Shown: positions 1 to 9,684, counted from the first letter of the stretch. The stretch is 64,000 nucleotides of DNA from an uncultured Cuneatibacter sp. (GCA_934234215.1 CAKQHB010000008.1:1-64000), one strand, 5' to 3'. Made by a program: numbers and translations. Notes: generated by a model not told the origin, from the letters alone.

Positions 1-1
1 T

Positions 2-3000
2 CTGACAGAAAATTATACCGTGCAGAATCTGACCGTGACAGGAACTGTTCAATCCAATGTAGAGAGAACGAGTACAGCACTCAAATATGGTACTTATTTT
101 GGAGTTATCTTTGCAAATGCAGGATATTATATCGCAAAACAGGTAACTTTTAAAAATGTAAATGTTGGAGAAAACTCACTTCTTAGTGGCGGTGAATATG
201 CTGGAGGAATCTTTGCCTGCGATCAATGGACTCATACTGGATTGAATTTTTATAACTGTAGTGTTACTGGACTGAGGATTGAAAAGGCCCGATGGGCAGG
301 TGGATTTTCCGGACTTTTGGAGGATAGCAAAGTTGCTACTACGGTTGGTGGTAAGAATACAATCAATAACACGACAATTCAGACGAGAAATACAGCAACT
401 GGCAGAACGAAGGAAAATACGGATTTACAAGGCATAAGATATGCAGGTGGATTATTTGGACAGGTGAAAAGTGCATCATTAACAGTTACTGGAGTAGATG
501 TAACATCTAGCAGTATTCTGCCGTACAGCTGTGACGAAGAAAATGATGCCAATGAATCTTTTGCAGGTGGAATCGTCGGCAAAACAGAGCGGAGTGTAAC
601 GGTAAGTGATATCAGTATCAGTAAGTTTGTTGCTCTGTGCAATGGTTATGTAGGAGGAATTTCAGGAGGAAAAAGCAACGAAGGAGAATTTAAGGTAAGC
701 AATATTTCGGTTTGTGATTCAAAACTGGTCACGAAAAGAACCAAGGGTGGTGCAGGTGCTTTATTTGGTTATACCAAAACGAATCTTAATGGATTTAATG
801 TACAAAGCAAAAACAATCTGATTGGTTTTCTGATCGAGAATAAGAATTGTGACACCGATGCATCCATCGTAAAAAAGGAGGACAAGATTACGTTAGGAGA
901 GTTATCTGAGAAAAATGTTGGACTCAGGTATGATTCCCTTTCGAATACTGCCAGTAAATATTACTATACATACAATACAATAAATAACATGCCTCAGATT
1001 GTAGATACCAGAATTGGTATCTGGGTTGGTGTCAGGGAAAGCGCAGATATACAGATTGTTGCGGCCTCAAGAACCGGGCAGTATTCTCCAATGTACAACG
1101 TAGGCAATGGTGGTATGTCGGAGAACAGCTACGTCATCTATGCAGACTATCAGGGAGCAGCTGATTCCGCATCAGAGGTCAGCACTTCTCCGGGTGCTGG
1201 TCTGACCATGGGAGGTACAAAGCTGACCGGCGATGGAGCCGCTTTGAAAGACAATAAAGCACTGTCCAAAACCATTGTTTCTGATTCGAAGGCTGGAAAC
1301 AAAATGACGGCTTACCATGGTGGAAACGCAGCGAATGATCTGGATGATATTATAAAATTATTTGCTGATAAAACTGCCTATGACAACCGGATTACGACCT
1401 ACAAGACAGAGGAAAAGGATGCGGATTATTCGAAGGTGACAGGTGCTGTAGATATTCCGATTCTGGTACTCCAGATGGATTCGTCAGAAGAGATCATGAC
1501 GATGGTGAACAACTATGTTTCCGTTTTGACGAACATGAAGCAGGATGAAACAACACGCTATGCGTCCGTGTCCGTTACTCCGACAACGTATGCCTATGAG
1601 AACGGAAGCTGGCGCAAGGCGAAAAGTCAGTCAATGTCTCTTACTGCTTCGAAGCAGCTGAAGATCAATTCCGGCCAGTATGACAATACTAGGAACCAGA
1701 TCACGATTCTAGACGTGGCGTATACCAGTCCGGTCGATACAAAGCAGGCATACCATTTATACATTCCGGTGCTGGTCAAGAAGGTGATCGAGGTTTCCTT
1801 TGCTGTGAAAATGGCGAATGGAGCGTCCGGCTATGAGGCAGCATACCAGGGAACGCAGGCGGTTCTTGCAAGTTTTGGTGAAAATCTGACTGCGGATCTG
1901 TCCTTTACTTATACGTGGACGGTAGGCGAATGGAAAAATGCACTGGCAAACGGAGATTCTCTCCTGTGGTCCTATAGCAAGAAGCTCAATCTGGCAAATA
2001 CAGCTCCGCTGACGACGGGTGATACGCATCTGACTCTGGTGGACAGAAATACCCACGGAGACCAGCAGTCCTACTATCAGTTTGACGGAACTGCGATACA
2101 GGGAGAAAGTGGACGAAAAACGCTGGATCTGAAAAACGTTATGACACAAACGACAGACAGCGGAACAGAATATCAGGGAACGTATCTCTGTGATCTGCTG
2201 GATCTGAAGGTCAGTGCAGGAACGGAAAAGAATCCCGGTAAATTTAAAAAACTGGACTCGAAGGAAGGCGCAAGTGTCCGGGTATGGAATGCGGATGAGA
2301 AAAAATACGATTACTATGCGTTGGAGACAGACAAGAATCCAGAAGACACGAAGTACTTTAACATTGAATTGAATACAAAGGAGAGTGACGACAAAGATCT
2401 GACGGTGACAGAGCAGTATTACCTTGTCATGAACTGTACCAAGGGAAGCGGCATGTACAATGAAACACTGAATTTAAATGGAATCACAGATGGTGAGATC
2501 CCGACGCGTTATGTAGCATCCAAAACTCCGAATGCAGTTTACGTTCTGGGAGACTTTTATAAAAATGAGAATTTGAATCTGGTATCCACGAGTGAAATTG
2601 CGCAAAAGAATCCCAATACCGCCAATGCCCTGCTCATGAAGTCCGGAGAGAATGACTCTATTTCGGTAAAGGTTACATCGGATGTTCAGGCAGCAGCAGA
2701 TGCGAATACATTCAGCCAGTATGTGAATTCAAGAGCCGTGTATTATCGGTATGAAGTACAGCTGGTGGATGAAAACAGCCAGCCGGTAGACATTCAGGGG
2801 ACGATAGCGGTTCCCTCTCTGAAAATAGGCGCACAGGAAGTGACGAGAGTAGATGACCTGAGTACCTGCGAGGAAGGATTCACAGTGGTGACGAGCGGAA
2901 GCGTATGCTACATCACGATCAAAGCGTTGGGAAGTAAGTATATCGGAAGTACTCTGGAAGCGGATCTTACCTTTGATTATTCGGATTCCGCATCCTTGCT

Positions 3001-3769
3001 TTCCCAGTTCCCGCTCAGAGAAAAGACGGAGGGAGTGCAGTTTAAAGTAAGCTCTTCGATGGCATATCAGACAGACAGTCTTGACAGCAGTAATATGAGC
3101 CAGAAGAAGGAGGCAGAGAATAAGCTTTACTACAGGGAAGAGACATCAAGCTCTACCATCAGCTATGACTCTTACAACATCACCAGCCTAGATGGCAATA
3201 CCAGCCAGCTTGGCTTAAACGGCAGAGAGACGAATGGGGAGGCTATGCAGATCAGGACAAGAGCCTTCTTTACCGCAGGTCTGCCCGGAGCGAATCAAAC
3301 GGATCCGAAAAATGCCAAATATCCATACTATCTGGAAGGGACGCTGCGCCTGAGCAAAAAAACAGAAGAACCGAATGAGAATGATGTTGGAAAGAAGTAC
3401 AAAACGGTGAAAATTGGAGACTACTTGTCTGAGCTTGCAATAGAATCGGAGAAGAAAGCTGATACGACAGGAAGAGGCTTAGGACTTCAGACTGAAAACG
3501 GTGTCCAGGTATACAAGTTCCGGATCCCGCTTTCCGAAAATCAGGTGAAAAATTTACAGACCAATCCAATTTTGCTGAACATTGATTTTAATGCAAAAAC
3601 AGGAAGCGGACTGGAAGCGGTAGAAGGCAGTCAGTATGCCAACTATAAGGTGGATCTGTCAGCGGAGCTGAAAAATAAAAACTTAGAGTCTCTGACGAAT
3701 CTGCCGTCCGACTACCTGATCTATACAAATGCCAAAATATATCTGGGAATCATCGGCAGTCAAAATTAA
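2..3769 (+). CDS. Very large cell-surface protein with Gly-rich GLUG-like repeats, 5' end cut by the window
   Basis: The frame is open to the left edge, so the N-terminus and any signal peptide are missing and the listed start is not a real start; 1255 residues remain. The first third carries recurring Gly motifs (YAGGIF, WAGGFSG, YAGGLFG, FAGGIVG, YVGGISG) spaced some tens of residues apart, resembling the GLUG-type beta-solenoid repeats of secreted adhesins. The rest is Thr/Ser/Asn/Asp-rich and has few Cys. The C-terminus ends IGSQN with no LPXTG, SLH or membrane segment, so sortase anchoring is unlikely. Four SipW-type secreted proteins follow at once, which suggests an extracellular matrix or adhesin role (inference). 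The first ~1 kb is more A+T-rich than the remainder. Confidence 0.75.
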   Translation: MTENYTVQNLTVTGTVQSNVERTSTALKYGTYFGVIFANAGYYIAKQVTFKNVNVGENSLLSGGEYAGGIFACDQWTHTGLNFYNCSVTGLRIEKARWAGGFSGLLEDSKVATTVGGKNTINNTTIQTRNTATGRTKENTDLQGIRYAGGLFGQVKSASLTVTGVDVTSSSILPYSCDEENDANESFAGGIVGKTERSVTVSDISISKFVALCNGYVGGISGGKSNEGEFKVSNISVCDSKLVTKRTKGGAGALFGYTKTNLNGFNVQSKNNLIGFLIENKNCDTDASIVKKEDKITLGELSEKNVGLRYDSLSNTASKYYYTYNTINNMPQIVDTRIGIWVGVRESADIQIVAASRTGQYSPMYNVGNGGMSENSYVIYADYQGAADSASEVSTSPGAGLTMGGTKLTGDGAALKDNKALSKTIVSDSKAGNKMTAYHGGNAANDLDDIIKLFADKTAYDNRITTYKTEEKDADYSKVTGAVDIPILVLQMDSSEEIMTMVNNYVSVLTNMKQDETTRYASVSVTPTTYAYENGSWRKAKSQSMSLTASKQLKINSGQYDNTRNQITILDVAYTSPVDTKQAYHLYIPVLVKKVIEVSFAVKMANGASGYEAAYQGTQAVLASFGENLTADLSFTYTWTVGEWKNALANGDSLLWSYSKKLNLANTAPLTTGDTHLTLVDRNTHGDQQSYYQFDGTAIQGESGRKTLDLKNVMTQTTDSGTEYQGTYLCDLLDLKVSAGTEKNPGKFKKLDSKEGASVRVWNADEKKYDYYALETDKNPEDTKYFNIELNTKESDDKDLTVTEQYYLVMNCTKGSGMYNETLNLNGITDGEIPTRYVASKTPNAVYVLGDFYKNENLNLVSTSEIAQKNPNTANALLMKSGENDSISVKVTSDVQAAADANTFSQYVNSRAVYYRYEVQLVDENSQPVDIQGTIAVPSLKIGAQEVTRVDDLSTCEEGFTVVTSGSVCYITIKALGSKYIGSTLEADLTFDYSDSASLLSQFPLREKTEGVQFKVSSSMAYQTDSLDSSNMSQKKEAENKLYYREETSSSTISYDSYNITSLDGNTSQLGLNGRETNGEAMQIRTRAFFTAGLPGANQTDPKNAKYPYYLEGTLRLSKKTEEPNENDVGKKYKTVKIGDYLSELAIESEKKADTTGRGLGLQTENGVQVYKFRIPLSENQVKNLQTNPILLNIDFNAKTGSGLEAVEGSQYANYKVDLSAELKNKNLESLTNLPSDYLIYTNAKIYLGIIGSQN

Positions 3770-3818
3770 GATCCGGGATGGATCCTTTATAAGATCATCA
3801 GAAAGGAGGTGGCGGAAC

Positions 3819-4742
3819 ACGGCGCACACGAACAGAAACAACGATTCTCATACGGGCAATTTGAAGCGGAAGCTGACGGCGACGATGATCGCGATGCTGA
3901 TTACGCTGTTTGCTACCGTTTCCGCCACGTATGCGTGGTATATTTATAACACCGGTCGTCATACGACGAGAGTTCAGATGGCGGCTGGTACCGGAGGCAA
4001 TCTGGAGATCAGCAGCCAGTATGCGGACGGATATGGTTTTTCGGCGCTGCTGCAGAGCTTTAACAGCAGCGTGGTAAGGCTGACACCGGTTTCGACGGAT
4101 CGTATCCAGAACGGATTCCAGAAGGTGGTGGAGTTTGTGAAGGGCGAGGATGGCGAGCCGGAGCTGGTTGCCGGATTGTTCGGAAGGAGCGAACCGGCGG
4201 ATTATTACCAGACGGAGCTGTTCCTGCGGACGAATGGAAATCCAACGGATGTATATGTTTCCGGGATTTCCGGAGAGGACAGCGATGCGGAAAATCCGAT
4301 TTCCACGGCAATCCGTGTCGGATTGATCGTCCATGCGCCGGGAGAGAACGGCGGCAGGGAAGAGGAATATATCTTCGCCATCAATGACGCGGATAATCCC
4401 CAGGCACAGTACAATACAAAAGGTCACGGTTATGACGGACTGGTGCTGGATTCCACGAAGGGCGATGGCTCTACGGTGGAGTATACGCCATTGGATGATA
4501 ATGCGTATTGCAATTATGACCGGATGACCGGAGATGTGACATTAAAGGAGACGAATGGCGAAATAACATCCCAGAAGATCTGTACCATCAGCGGAGATGG
4601 CGCGGGACATCCGGGACAGGCGGTCCGCATCGAGATGTATATCTGGCTGGAGGGCTGTGATAAGGACTGTACATCGAATTTGTGCAATGAGATTTTGAAG
4701 AACCTGTCGATCTCCTTTGCGGGGATTCAGCAGGCAGAGTAG
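3819..4742 (+). CDS. SipW-type secreted surface protein 1 (possible ACG start)
   Basis: About 307 residues. The N-terminus has a Lys/Arg-rich stretch, a hydrophobic run and then SATYAWY, the hallmark of SipW-dependent (TasA/camelysin-type) signal peptides. The last ~40 residues contain YIWLEGCDKDC, shared with the next three genes. The start is uncertain. An excellent ribosome site (AAAGGAGG, 3802-3809) lies 9 nt before an in-frame ACG at 3819, giving an N-terminus of sensible length. The nearest conventional alternatives are a TTG at 3861 without a ribosome site and an ATG at 3729 inside the previous gene. The protein is predicted to be exported and cleaved by one of the two signal peptidases downstream. 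Its biochemical role is unknown; matrix-fibre subunit is the working guess. Confidence 0.75.
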   Translation, partial: TAHTNRNNDSHTGNLKRKLTATMIAMLITLFATVSATYAWYIYNTGRHTTRVQMAAGTGGNLEISSQYADGYGFSALLQSFNSSVVRLTPVSTDRIQNGFQKVVEFVKGEDGEPELVAGLFGRSEPADYYQTELFLRTNGNPTDVYVSGISGEDSDAENPISTAIRVGLIVHAPGENGGREEEYIFAINDADNPQAQYNTKGHGYDGLVLDSTKGDGSTVEYTPLDDNAYCNYDRMTGDVTLKETNGEITSQKICTISGDGAGHPGQAVRIEMYIWLEGCDKDCTSNLCNEILKNLSISFAGIQQAE

Positions 4743-4760
4743 TTACAGGAGGTGAGATTC

Positions 4761-5603
4761 GTGGAAGAAGAACAAAAAGAGATCAAAAGGAGCATACGTC
4801 TGACGCTGCTGTGGATCGTGCTGATTTTGTTAGCCGGTGTGGGAACGACCTATGCGTGGTTCACGCTGTCCGGCAGAGCGTCCACGAATGTCACACCGGT
4901 GGGCGGTTCCATCAGCAAGGGCAAAGCGGCGCTGATGATCAGCTCGAACGCAAATGGACCGTTTGACAAGACCTGTGATCTGATCTTTACCGGTACGACA
5001 GATGCGCTGAAACCGTTGTCCACAGCGGATCTGGATCATTTCTACCGGGTGCAGGCGAGTACGCCGGAGGGAATTGCGCTGTTATACAGCAACGCGGACT
5101 CGGAGATGGATACGGATGCGCTGCACGGCACGGTGTATTTGCAGTGTCGCAATGCCGCGTGTAATGTTTATTTTGACGCCGCAAATCTGAACCTGGGCAG
5201 CGATGCGCAGGCGCTTGCGGCGATGCGTCTTGGAATGCGGATCACATCGGCATCCGGGACGAGGACCTGGATTTTTAAACTGGATGCGCTGGGGGCAACC
5301 GGCAGCGCAGAGTCAAAGCTGACCGTGCCTCAGGCGGGAACGGTAGTATCGCAGATCGGTGGAAGCGGGGAAGCTTCTTATGTGAGTGACCCGTCCGAAG
5401 AGATTTCTGTCTATCTGGCACAGACAGCTGGTGGAGATGAATATACTCCGGGCAGTCAGGCGCTTGTGACCTTGCAGGCGGATGAGGTTGCTTCGGTAGA
5501 ATATTGGCTGTATTTGGAGGGCTGCGATGAACAGTGTATCAATGCAGCTCAGAGCAGACCGACGGCGCTGGCGCTGGCATTTGCCGGTGTGGATGCCGAA
5601 TAG
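4761..5603 (+). CDS. SipW-type secreted surface protein 2
   Basis: 280 residues. The GTG at 4761 is preferred because AGGAGG (4747-4752) sits 8 nt before it; the GTG at 4752 overlaps the ribosome site itself. The N-terminus is charged (EEEQKEIKR), followed by a hydrophobic helix and TTYAWF, the SipW-type cleavage-region signature. The C-terminus has YWLYLEGCDEQC and ends LALAFAGVDAE, matching its neighbours. The middle is beta-rich and otherwise unrecognised. It is 18 nt downstream of the previous gene and 19 nt upstream of the next, so co-transcription is likely. It is a paralogue of the flanking three proteins rather than a recent copy, because conservation is limited to the two ends. Confidence 0.85.
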   Translation: MEEEQKEIKRSIRLTLLWIVLILLAGVGTTYAWFTLSGRASTNVTPVGGSISKGKAALMISSNANGPFDKTCDLIFTGTTDALKPLSTADLDHFYRVQASTPEGIALLYSNADSEMDTDALHGTVYLQCRNAACNVYFDAANLNLGSDAQALAAMRLGMRITSASGTRTWIFKLDALGATGSAESKLTVPQAGTVVSQIGGSGEASYVSDPSEEISVYLAQTAGGDEYTPGSQALVTLQADEVASVEYWLYLEGCDEQCINAAQSRPTALALAFAGVDAE

Positions 5604-5622
5604 AAAATGAGGAGGAGCTGGG

Positions 5623-6474
5623 ATGAAGCACGCTTTCAAAACCTGGTTTTCCATTGTGACGACGCTGGCGGTGCTCCTGGCGCTGACGTCGGCAACCTAT
5701 GCCTGGTTTACAACAAACCGGGCGGTTTCCACGAGTGTTGCATCCGCGCGGACCGGAGAGGAAAATCTGGAGCTGCAGGTGAGCACCGATGGAGGAGAGA
5801 ATTTTCAGAGTGTGGACGAAGCGACGATAAGACAGATCAATGGCACGGATACGAACCAGTTAATGCCGGTTTCCACGGCAGATTTGAATGTTTTTGTGTC
5901 ATCGCCTGTGACGTCCGGCAATGTCGCAGACATTTTCAGGCAGGTGGAGGATGAGTCAGGATATTATCATGGCAGGATTTATCTACGGGCAGTGGGAGAT
6001 GGATTTACCGGCAGGATGAATCTGTATCTGGATGAAACGGACGGATTGCCGGGAGAGAATGTATCGGGAACGCTGCTAAATGCATCAAGACTGGGACTTC
6101 GGTTTGGCGATGATAGTGGAACAACCGTGATTCTGCGGCTTTCGGAGGATTCCAATGCAGTGGAAAATCAGATTTATAATACACAGATCGGTGGACAACT
6201 GCTGGGTGACGGACAGGTGCTGACCTGGCAGGACGGCGCGGCGGCGGTGGCAGATCCCAGTGTGCCCATTGACACGTACACCGTGTCCTTTGCGGATGGT
6301 CAGACGAAGATTCCGGATCAGCCGCTTTTGAAAATGGAGTTTGGCAAAATCTACCCTCTTGATGTATACTTTTATTTGGAGGGCTGCGATCCCGACTGTT
6401 CCAATGCGGTACAGTTCAATGTGGCGGATCTGCATCTGGCTTTTTACGGCCTGCTCAGTCAGGAGGCAGATTAA
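5623..6474 (+). CDS. SipW-type secreted surface protein 3
   Basis: 283 residues. The ATG at 5623 is preceded by GAGGAG. The signal segment reads from FKTWF to SATYAWF around residues 4-27. The mature part contains a phrase close to one in protein 2 (LMPVSTADLN versus LKPLSTADLD), so the common fold extends beyond the ends. The C-terminal block VYFYLEGCDPDC is followed by a short hydrophobic strand (LHLAFYGLL). The stop codon abuts the next start. It is predicted to be secreted and cleaved after the YAWF region. No catalytic motif is visible. The paired Cys in the EGCDxxC block could form a local disulfide. Confidence 0.85.
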   Translation: MKHAFKTWFSIVTTLAVLLALTSATYAWFTTNRAVSTSVASARTGEENLELQVSTDGGENFQSVDEATIRQINGTDTNQLMPVSTADLNVFVSSPVTSGNVADIFRQVEDESGYYHGRIYLRAVGDGFTGRMNLYLDETDGLPGENVSGTLLNASRLGLRFGDDSGTTVILRLSEDSNAVENQIYNTQIGGQLLGDGQVLTWQDGAAAVADPSVPIDTYTVSFADGQTKIPDQPLLKMEFGKIYPLDVYFYLEGCDPDCSNAVQFNVADLHLAFYGLLSQEAD

Positions 6475-7248
6475 ATGAAACAAAGACAAAAGCAGCAGGT
6501 GAAGAGCCGCCTTTATACATCAATCCTGCTTGTGCTGCTGGCGCTGGCGGCAGTGACTGCGGTGACCGTGGCGTGGTTTTCCATTGCAGATAATACGCGA
6601 GTGCGGACGATGAGTCTGGATATTGTATCAGATGTGGATATGCGTATGGATCTGGATGCCCATGAGACGATCGAGGACTATGTGCGAACGCTCTCATTTG
6701 CGGATATTGATAAACGGATCCAGCAGGAAAAAGGATTTTCCATGCAGGAAAAGCCGTTAGAACCGGTGACGACGCAGGATACCCACACCTTTACTTTTGA
6801 GAATGGCAGTGTGGTGGAGAGCACCAGCGGCGCCTATCTGGAATTTACACTGCACTTTATAGCGGAGAAAGATCTGCTGGTGCATCTGACGAGTGCAGAC
6901 GGGCAGGGCGGAGACGGCGGAACGAATATCAGCTCGAACAATCCGCAGCTGCCGGAGGCAATGCGTATTTCCTTTGAGACGGACGGCATGACGTGGATTT
7001 ATGATCCCGGCATGGGAGATGCGAGCAGCACTTCAGGAAACATGAAGGTGTTTGGTCTGCCGGATGCGTCCAATATGCAAAATAACGACAACAACCTTTT
7101 ATTTTCTCTGAAAGAGGGCGAGGACAAGACCGTGCAGGTGCATATCTGGCTGGAGGGCACAGACCCGGCTTGTACGGACGAGCTGCGCAATGCGGATTAT
7201 GCCATTTGGCTGCGATTTACCGGAGAGAGAATTGAGGATGAGACATAA
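6475..7248 (+). CDS. SipW-type secreted surface protein 4
   Basis: 257 residues. The ATG directly follows the previous stop, with AGGAGG at 6461-6466 inside that gene. The signal segment is more divergent (VTAVTVAWFSIADN) but keeps the AWF position. The C-terminal block is HIWLEGTDPAC, where the first Cys of the family motif is replaced by Thr, so any disulfide seen in the three paralogues cannot form the same way. The mature part has a Gly/Asn/Ser stretch near the middle. Position just before the signal peptidase suggests it is part of the same secreted set; the divergent motif may mark a capping or anchoring variant (inference). Confidence 0.82.
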   Translation: MKQRQKQQVKSRLYTSILLVLLALAAVTAVTVAWFSIADNTRVRTMSLDIVSDVDMRMDLDAHETIEDYVRTLSFADIDKRIQQEKGFSMQEKPLEPVTTQDTHTFTFENGSVVESTSGAYLEFTLHFIAEKDLLVHLTSADGQGGDGGTNISSNNPQLPEAMRISFETDGMTWIYDPGMGDASSTSGNMKVFGLPDASNMQNNDNNLLFSLKEGEDKTVQVHIWLEGTDPACTDELRNADYAIWLRFTGERIEDET

Positions 7249-7273
7249 TACATACAAATAAGGGAGAAAAAGA

Positions 7274-8038
7274 ATGAAAGTATTGAAGCGAGTGGGAACG
7301 ATTGCAGCAAGTGTGATCCTGTGGATCATCATTTTGGTGGCCGCACTGTATGCATTTACGACGATGGCGACAAAGGATCATCAGAACGTGTCCAGTCTGT
7401 TGGGGTATACGCCGTTGGTTGTCAAGTCAGATTCCATGGTGCCGACGTTTGCATCCGGTGATCTGATCTTTATCAAGAAGTGTGATACGTCCACGCTGAA
7501 AGAGGGAGACATCATCTGTTTTCACACGATCATCGACAATGAATATGCGCTGAACACCCATAGAATTCAGAGCATTGAGACGAATGGCGAGGCGAGAAGC
7601 TACACCACCGTCGGTGACAATAACAATGGCATTGCGGATACGCACATCATTTCCGATGGTGATATTGTAGGTATTTACAAAGGCCATCTCACAGGCGTTG
7701 GAAAGGTGATGGATTTCCTGTCCAGCAGTATGGGATTCCTGCTTGTGATCGTATTGCCGATGATGCTGTTCTTTATTTATCAGGTTTATAATCTGATTAT
7801 GATCAGCATTCGCCTGAAAAAGACGATGGCAGTGGAGAGTGCAAAGGAGGCTGCTGCGGCAGCCGGCGATGCACAGAATGCAAAGACCGAGGCAGAAGCA
7901 GCGCTGGAGGAGGCGAAGCGGATGCGGGAGGAAGCGGAAGCCCTGCGAGCGCAGGCGGCAAAGGAGCTGGAGCGTGCACAGTCTGCGGCAAAGGATGAGA
8001 ATGAGCAGCCGGCACAGGATGAAGGAGAAAAGCAGTGA
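7274..8038 (+). CDS. sipW: SipW/ER-type signal peptidase I with cytoplasmic coiled-coil tail
   Basis: 254 residues. An N-terminal membrane helix (about 8-30) is followed by the catalytic Ser motif (KSDSMVPT) and, in place of the bacterial catalytic Lys, the His of NTHRI. That marks the archaeal/ER (SipW) class. A VGDNNN motif follows, then a second membrane helix (about 153-176). The tail of roughly 75 residues is Ala/Glu/Lys-rich (EAAAAAG...EEAKRMREEAEALRAQAA) and should form a cytoplasmic coiled coil, which is not usual in SipW. It presumably cleaves the YAWF-type signal peptides of the four upstream proteins. Ribosome site GGGAG; the end overlaps the next gene by 4 nt. A second SipW-type gene closes the operon. 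Confidence 0.9.
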   Translation: MKVLKRVGTIAASVILWIIILVAALYAFTTMATKDHQNVSSLLGYTPLVVKSDSMVPTFASGDLIFIKKCDTSTLKEGDIICFHTIIDNEYALNTHRIQSIETNGEARSYTTVGDNNNGIADTHIISDGDIVGIYKGHLTGVGKVMDFLSSSMGFLLVIVLPMMLFFIYQVYNLIMISIRLKKTMAVESAKEAAAAAGDAQNAKTEAEAALEEAKRMREEAEALRAQAAKELERAQSAAKDENEQPAQDEGEKQ

Positions 8039-9684
8039 GTGAATTTTTCAAGTTTGCGTATGAAATTTTATCTCAGATCGTGTATTATCTGGCTGCATTT
8101 GCAGTGGCAGCGCTGCGGTTGTTTGTGACAGGCTGGGTGGATTATTTTAAGATCTTTCTGACCTATTTTCCGACGTTAAATATTCCGGGCAAGATTCTGT
8201 CGGTGCTGCTGATGCTTGTGCTGATCGCGATTCCGGTATTGATTATTCTGCTGCTCGTGCGCAGAGCGATGCTGCATCATCAGCTGAAAACAGACAAGTC
8301 GGACAATGCGGCGCTGTACCGCGAGATCGGTCGCCTGAACAAACAGGTGCTGGATCTGATGGAAGAAAAGAATAATATTCTGGCAATCAAGGTAAATGCC
8401 ATGGGCGGCACCGGGCGCATTCCGTATATGGGCGCATCCGCATTGACGGATGATGTGATCCCCACCGTGGGCAATGTCACCGATCCGGAGAAGGCAGCCG
8501 AGGCACAGGCAGCAGCGACCGCAGTGGGCGGTCAGGGCGCCCCGGCGAGCGTGATTGCCGGCGGTACGATCAAGGCAGTTGTAGAGGAAGCGCCGGTGGT
8601 AAACAATCACCGTTTTCCGAAGCTGTCTCTTGTGGACGAAAAGTATCTGGACTTTGTGCGTCCGCCTTATAATGAGGAGATCACACTGGAGCAGTTCGCA
8701 GAAGGATACCGTTTCTACGCCTGCAGCCAGCTGGGACTGTATTATACGCCTGAGATCGTGCGCCGGTTTGTCGCTGGCATGGCAGCCAGCAAGATGCTGA
8801 TTCTCGAAGGTATTTCCGGTACGGGTAAGACGAGTCTGCCGTACTCCTTCAGCCGTTATCTGGACAATCCGGCAACCATCGTTTCCGTACAGCCGTCCTA
8901 TCGTGACCGCTCGGAAATCCTGGGTTATTTCAATGAATTTTCGAAGAAGTTTAACGAGACAGAGTTTTTGCGTGCGTTGTATGAGGCGAATTATCGTCCC
9001 GATCCGTCCTTCATTGTGTTGGATGAGATGAACATCGCCCGCGTGGAATATTACTTTGCGGAAGTATTGTCCGTTCTGGAAATGCCCAGCAAGGACGAGT
9101 GGACATTGGATCTGGTTCCGACTGCATGGAAAGGCGATCCGAAGCTGCTGACGGATGGTAAGATCCGCGTTTCCGACAGCACCTGGTTTGTGGGAACGGC
9201 GAACAACGACGATTCCACCTTTACGATCACCGATAAGGTCTATGACCGTGCGATGCCCATTGAGCTGAATGACCGCGCCGATGAGTTTACCTGTCCGGCA
9301 AATGGCCCCTGCTATATCCGCGCCGAGCATCTGATGGAGCTGTTTGAGAAGGCAAAGGTGGAGCATCCCATCAGCGATGAGCTGATGGAGAAGATGGAAA
9401 AGCTGGATCAGTACCTAGTGACCCGCTTCCGTCTGGCATTTGGTAATCGTATCATGAAGCAGCTGTACGATTTTATTCCGGTTTATGTGGCATGCGGCGG
9501 CACAGAACTGGGCGGTATGGACTATATCGTGGCACGAAAGGTATTGAAGAAGTTCGAGAGTATGAATGTGGCCTTCGTGCGAGATGAGATGACCGGACTG
9601 ATCGAGTACATCGAGAAAACATTCGGACCGGCAGGAATGCCAGACAGTATTGCATATCTGGAGCGGATTAAGAACATGTATTGA
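8035..9684 (+). CDS. Membrane-anchored McrB-like AAA+ ATPase
   Basis: 549 residues, GTG start in a GTGA overlap with the signal peptidase gene. Two membrane helices lie near the N-terminus (about 8-32 and 52-78). A linker rich in Ala/Gly/Val follows, then an AAA+ domain in the second half: Walker A GISGTGKTS near residue 259, Walker B FIVLDEMN near 326, and a sensor-like GTANNDDS. The ATPase domain resembles McrB/MoxR-type AAA+ proteins. The usual partner of McrB-type ATPases is an McrC nuclease; here the next gene is a DUF2357-like coiled-coil protein instead. Membrane anchoring and the surface-protein context argue for a role in secretion or assembly rather than DNA restriction (inference). 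Confidence 0.8.
   Translation: MSEFFKFAYEILSQIVYYLAAFAVAALRLFVTGWVDYFKIFLTYFPTLNIPGKILSVLLMLVLIAIPVLIILLLVRRAMLHHQLKTDKSDNAALYREIGRLNKQVLDLMEEKNNILAIKVNAMGGTGRIPYMGASALTDDVIPTVGNVTDPEKAAEAQAAATAVGGQGAPASVIAGGTIKAVVEEAPVVNNHRFPKLSLVDEKYLDFVRPPYNEEITLEQFAEGYRFYACSQLGLYYTPEIVRRFVAGMAASKMLILEGISGTGKTSLPYSFSRYLDNPATIVSVQPSYRDRSEILGYFNEFSKKFNETEFLRALYEANYRPDPSFIVLDEMNIARVEYYFAEVLSVLEMPSKDEWTLDLVPTAWKGDPKLLTDGKIRVSDSTWFVGTANNDDSTFTITDKVYDRAMPIELNDRADEFTCPANGPCYIRAEHLMELFEKAKVEHPISDELMEKMEKLDQYLVTRFRLAFGNRIMKQLYDFIPVYVACGGTELGGMDYIVARKVLKKFESMNVAFVRDEMTGLIEYIEKTFGPAGMPDSIAYLERIKNMY

Noticed and set aside
8176..9366. 396-codon minus-strand frame opposite the AAA+ gene
   Set aside because: Antisense shadow: the plus frame has clear Walker motifs, and the minus frame is low-quality His/Gln/Arg-rich.
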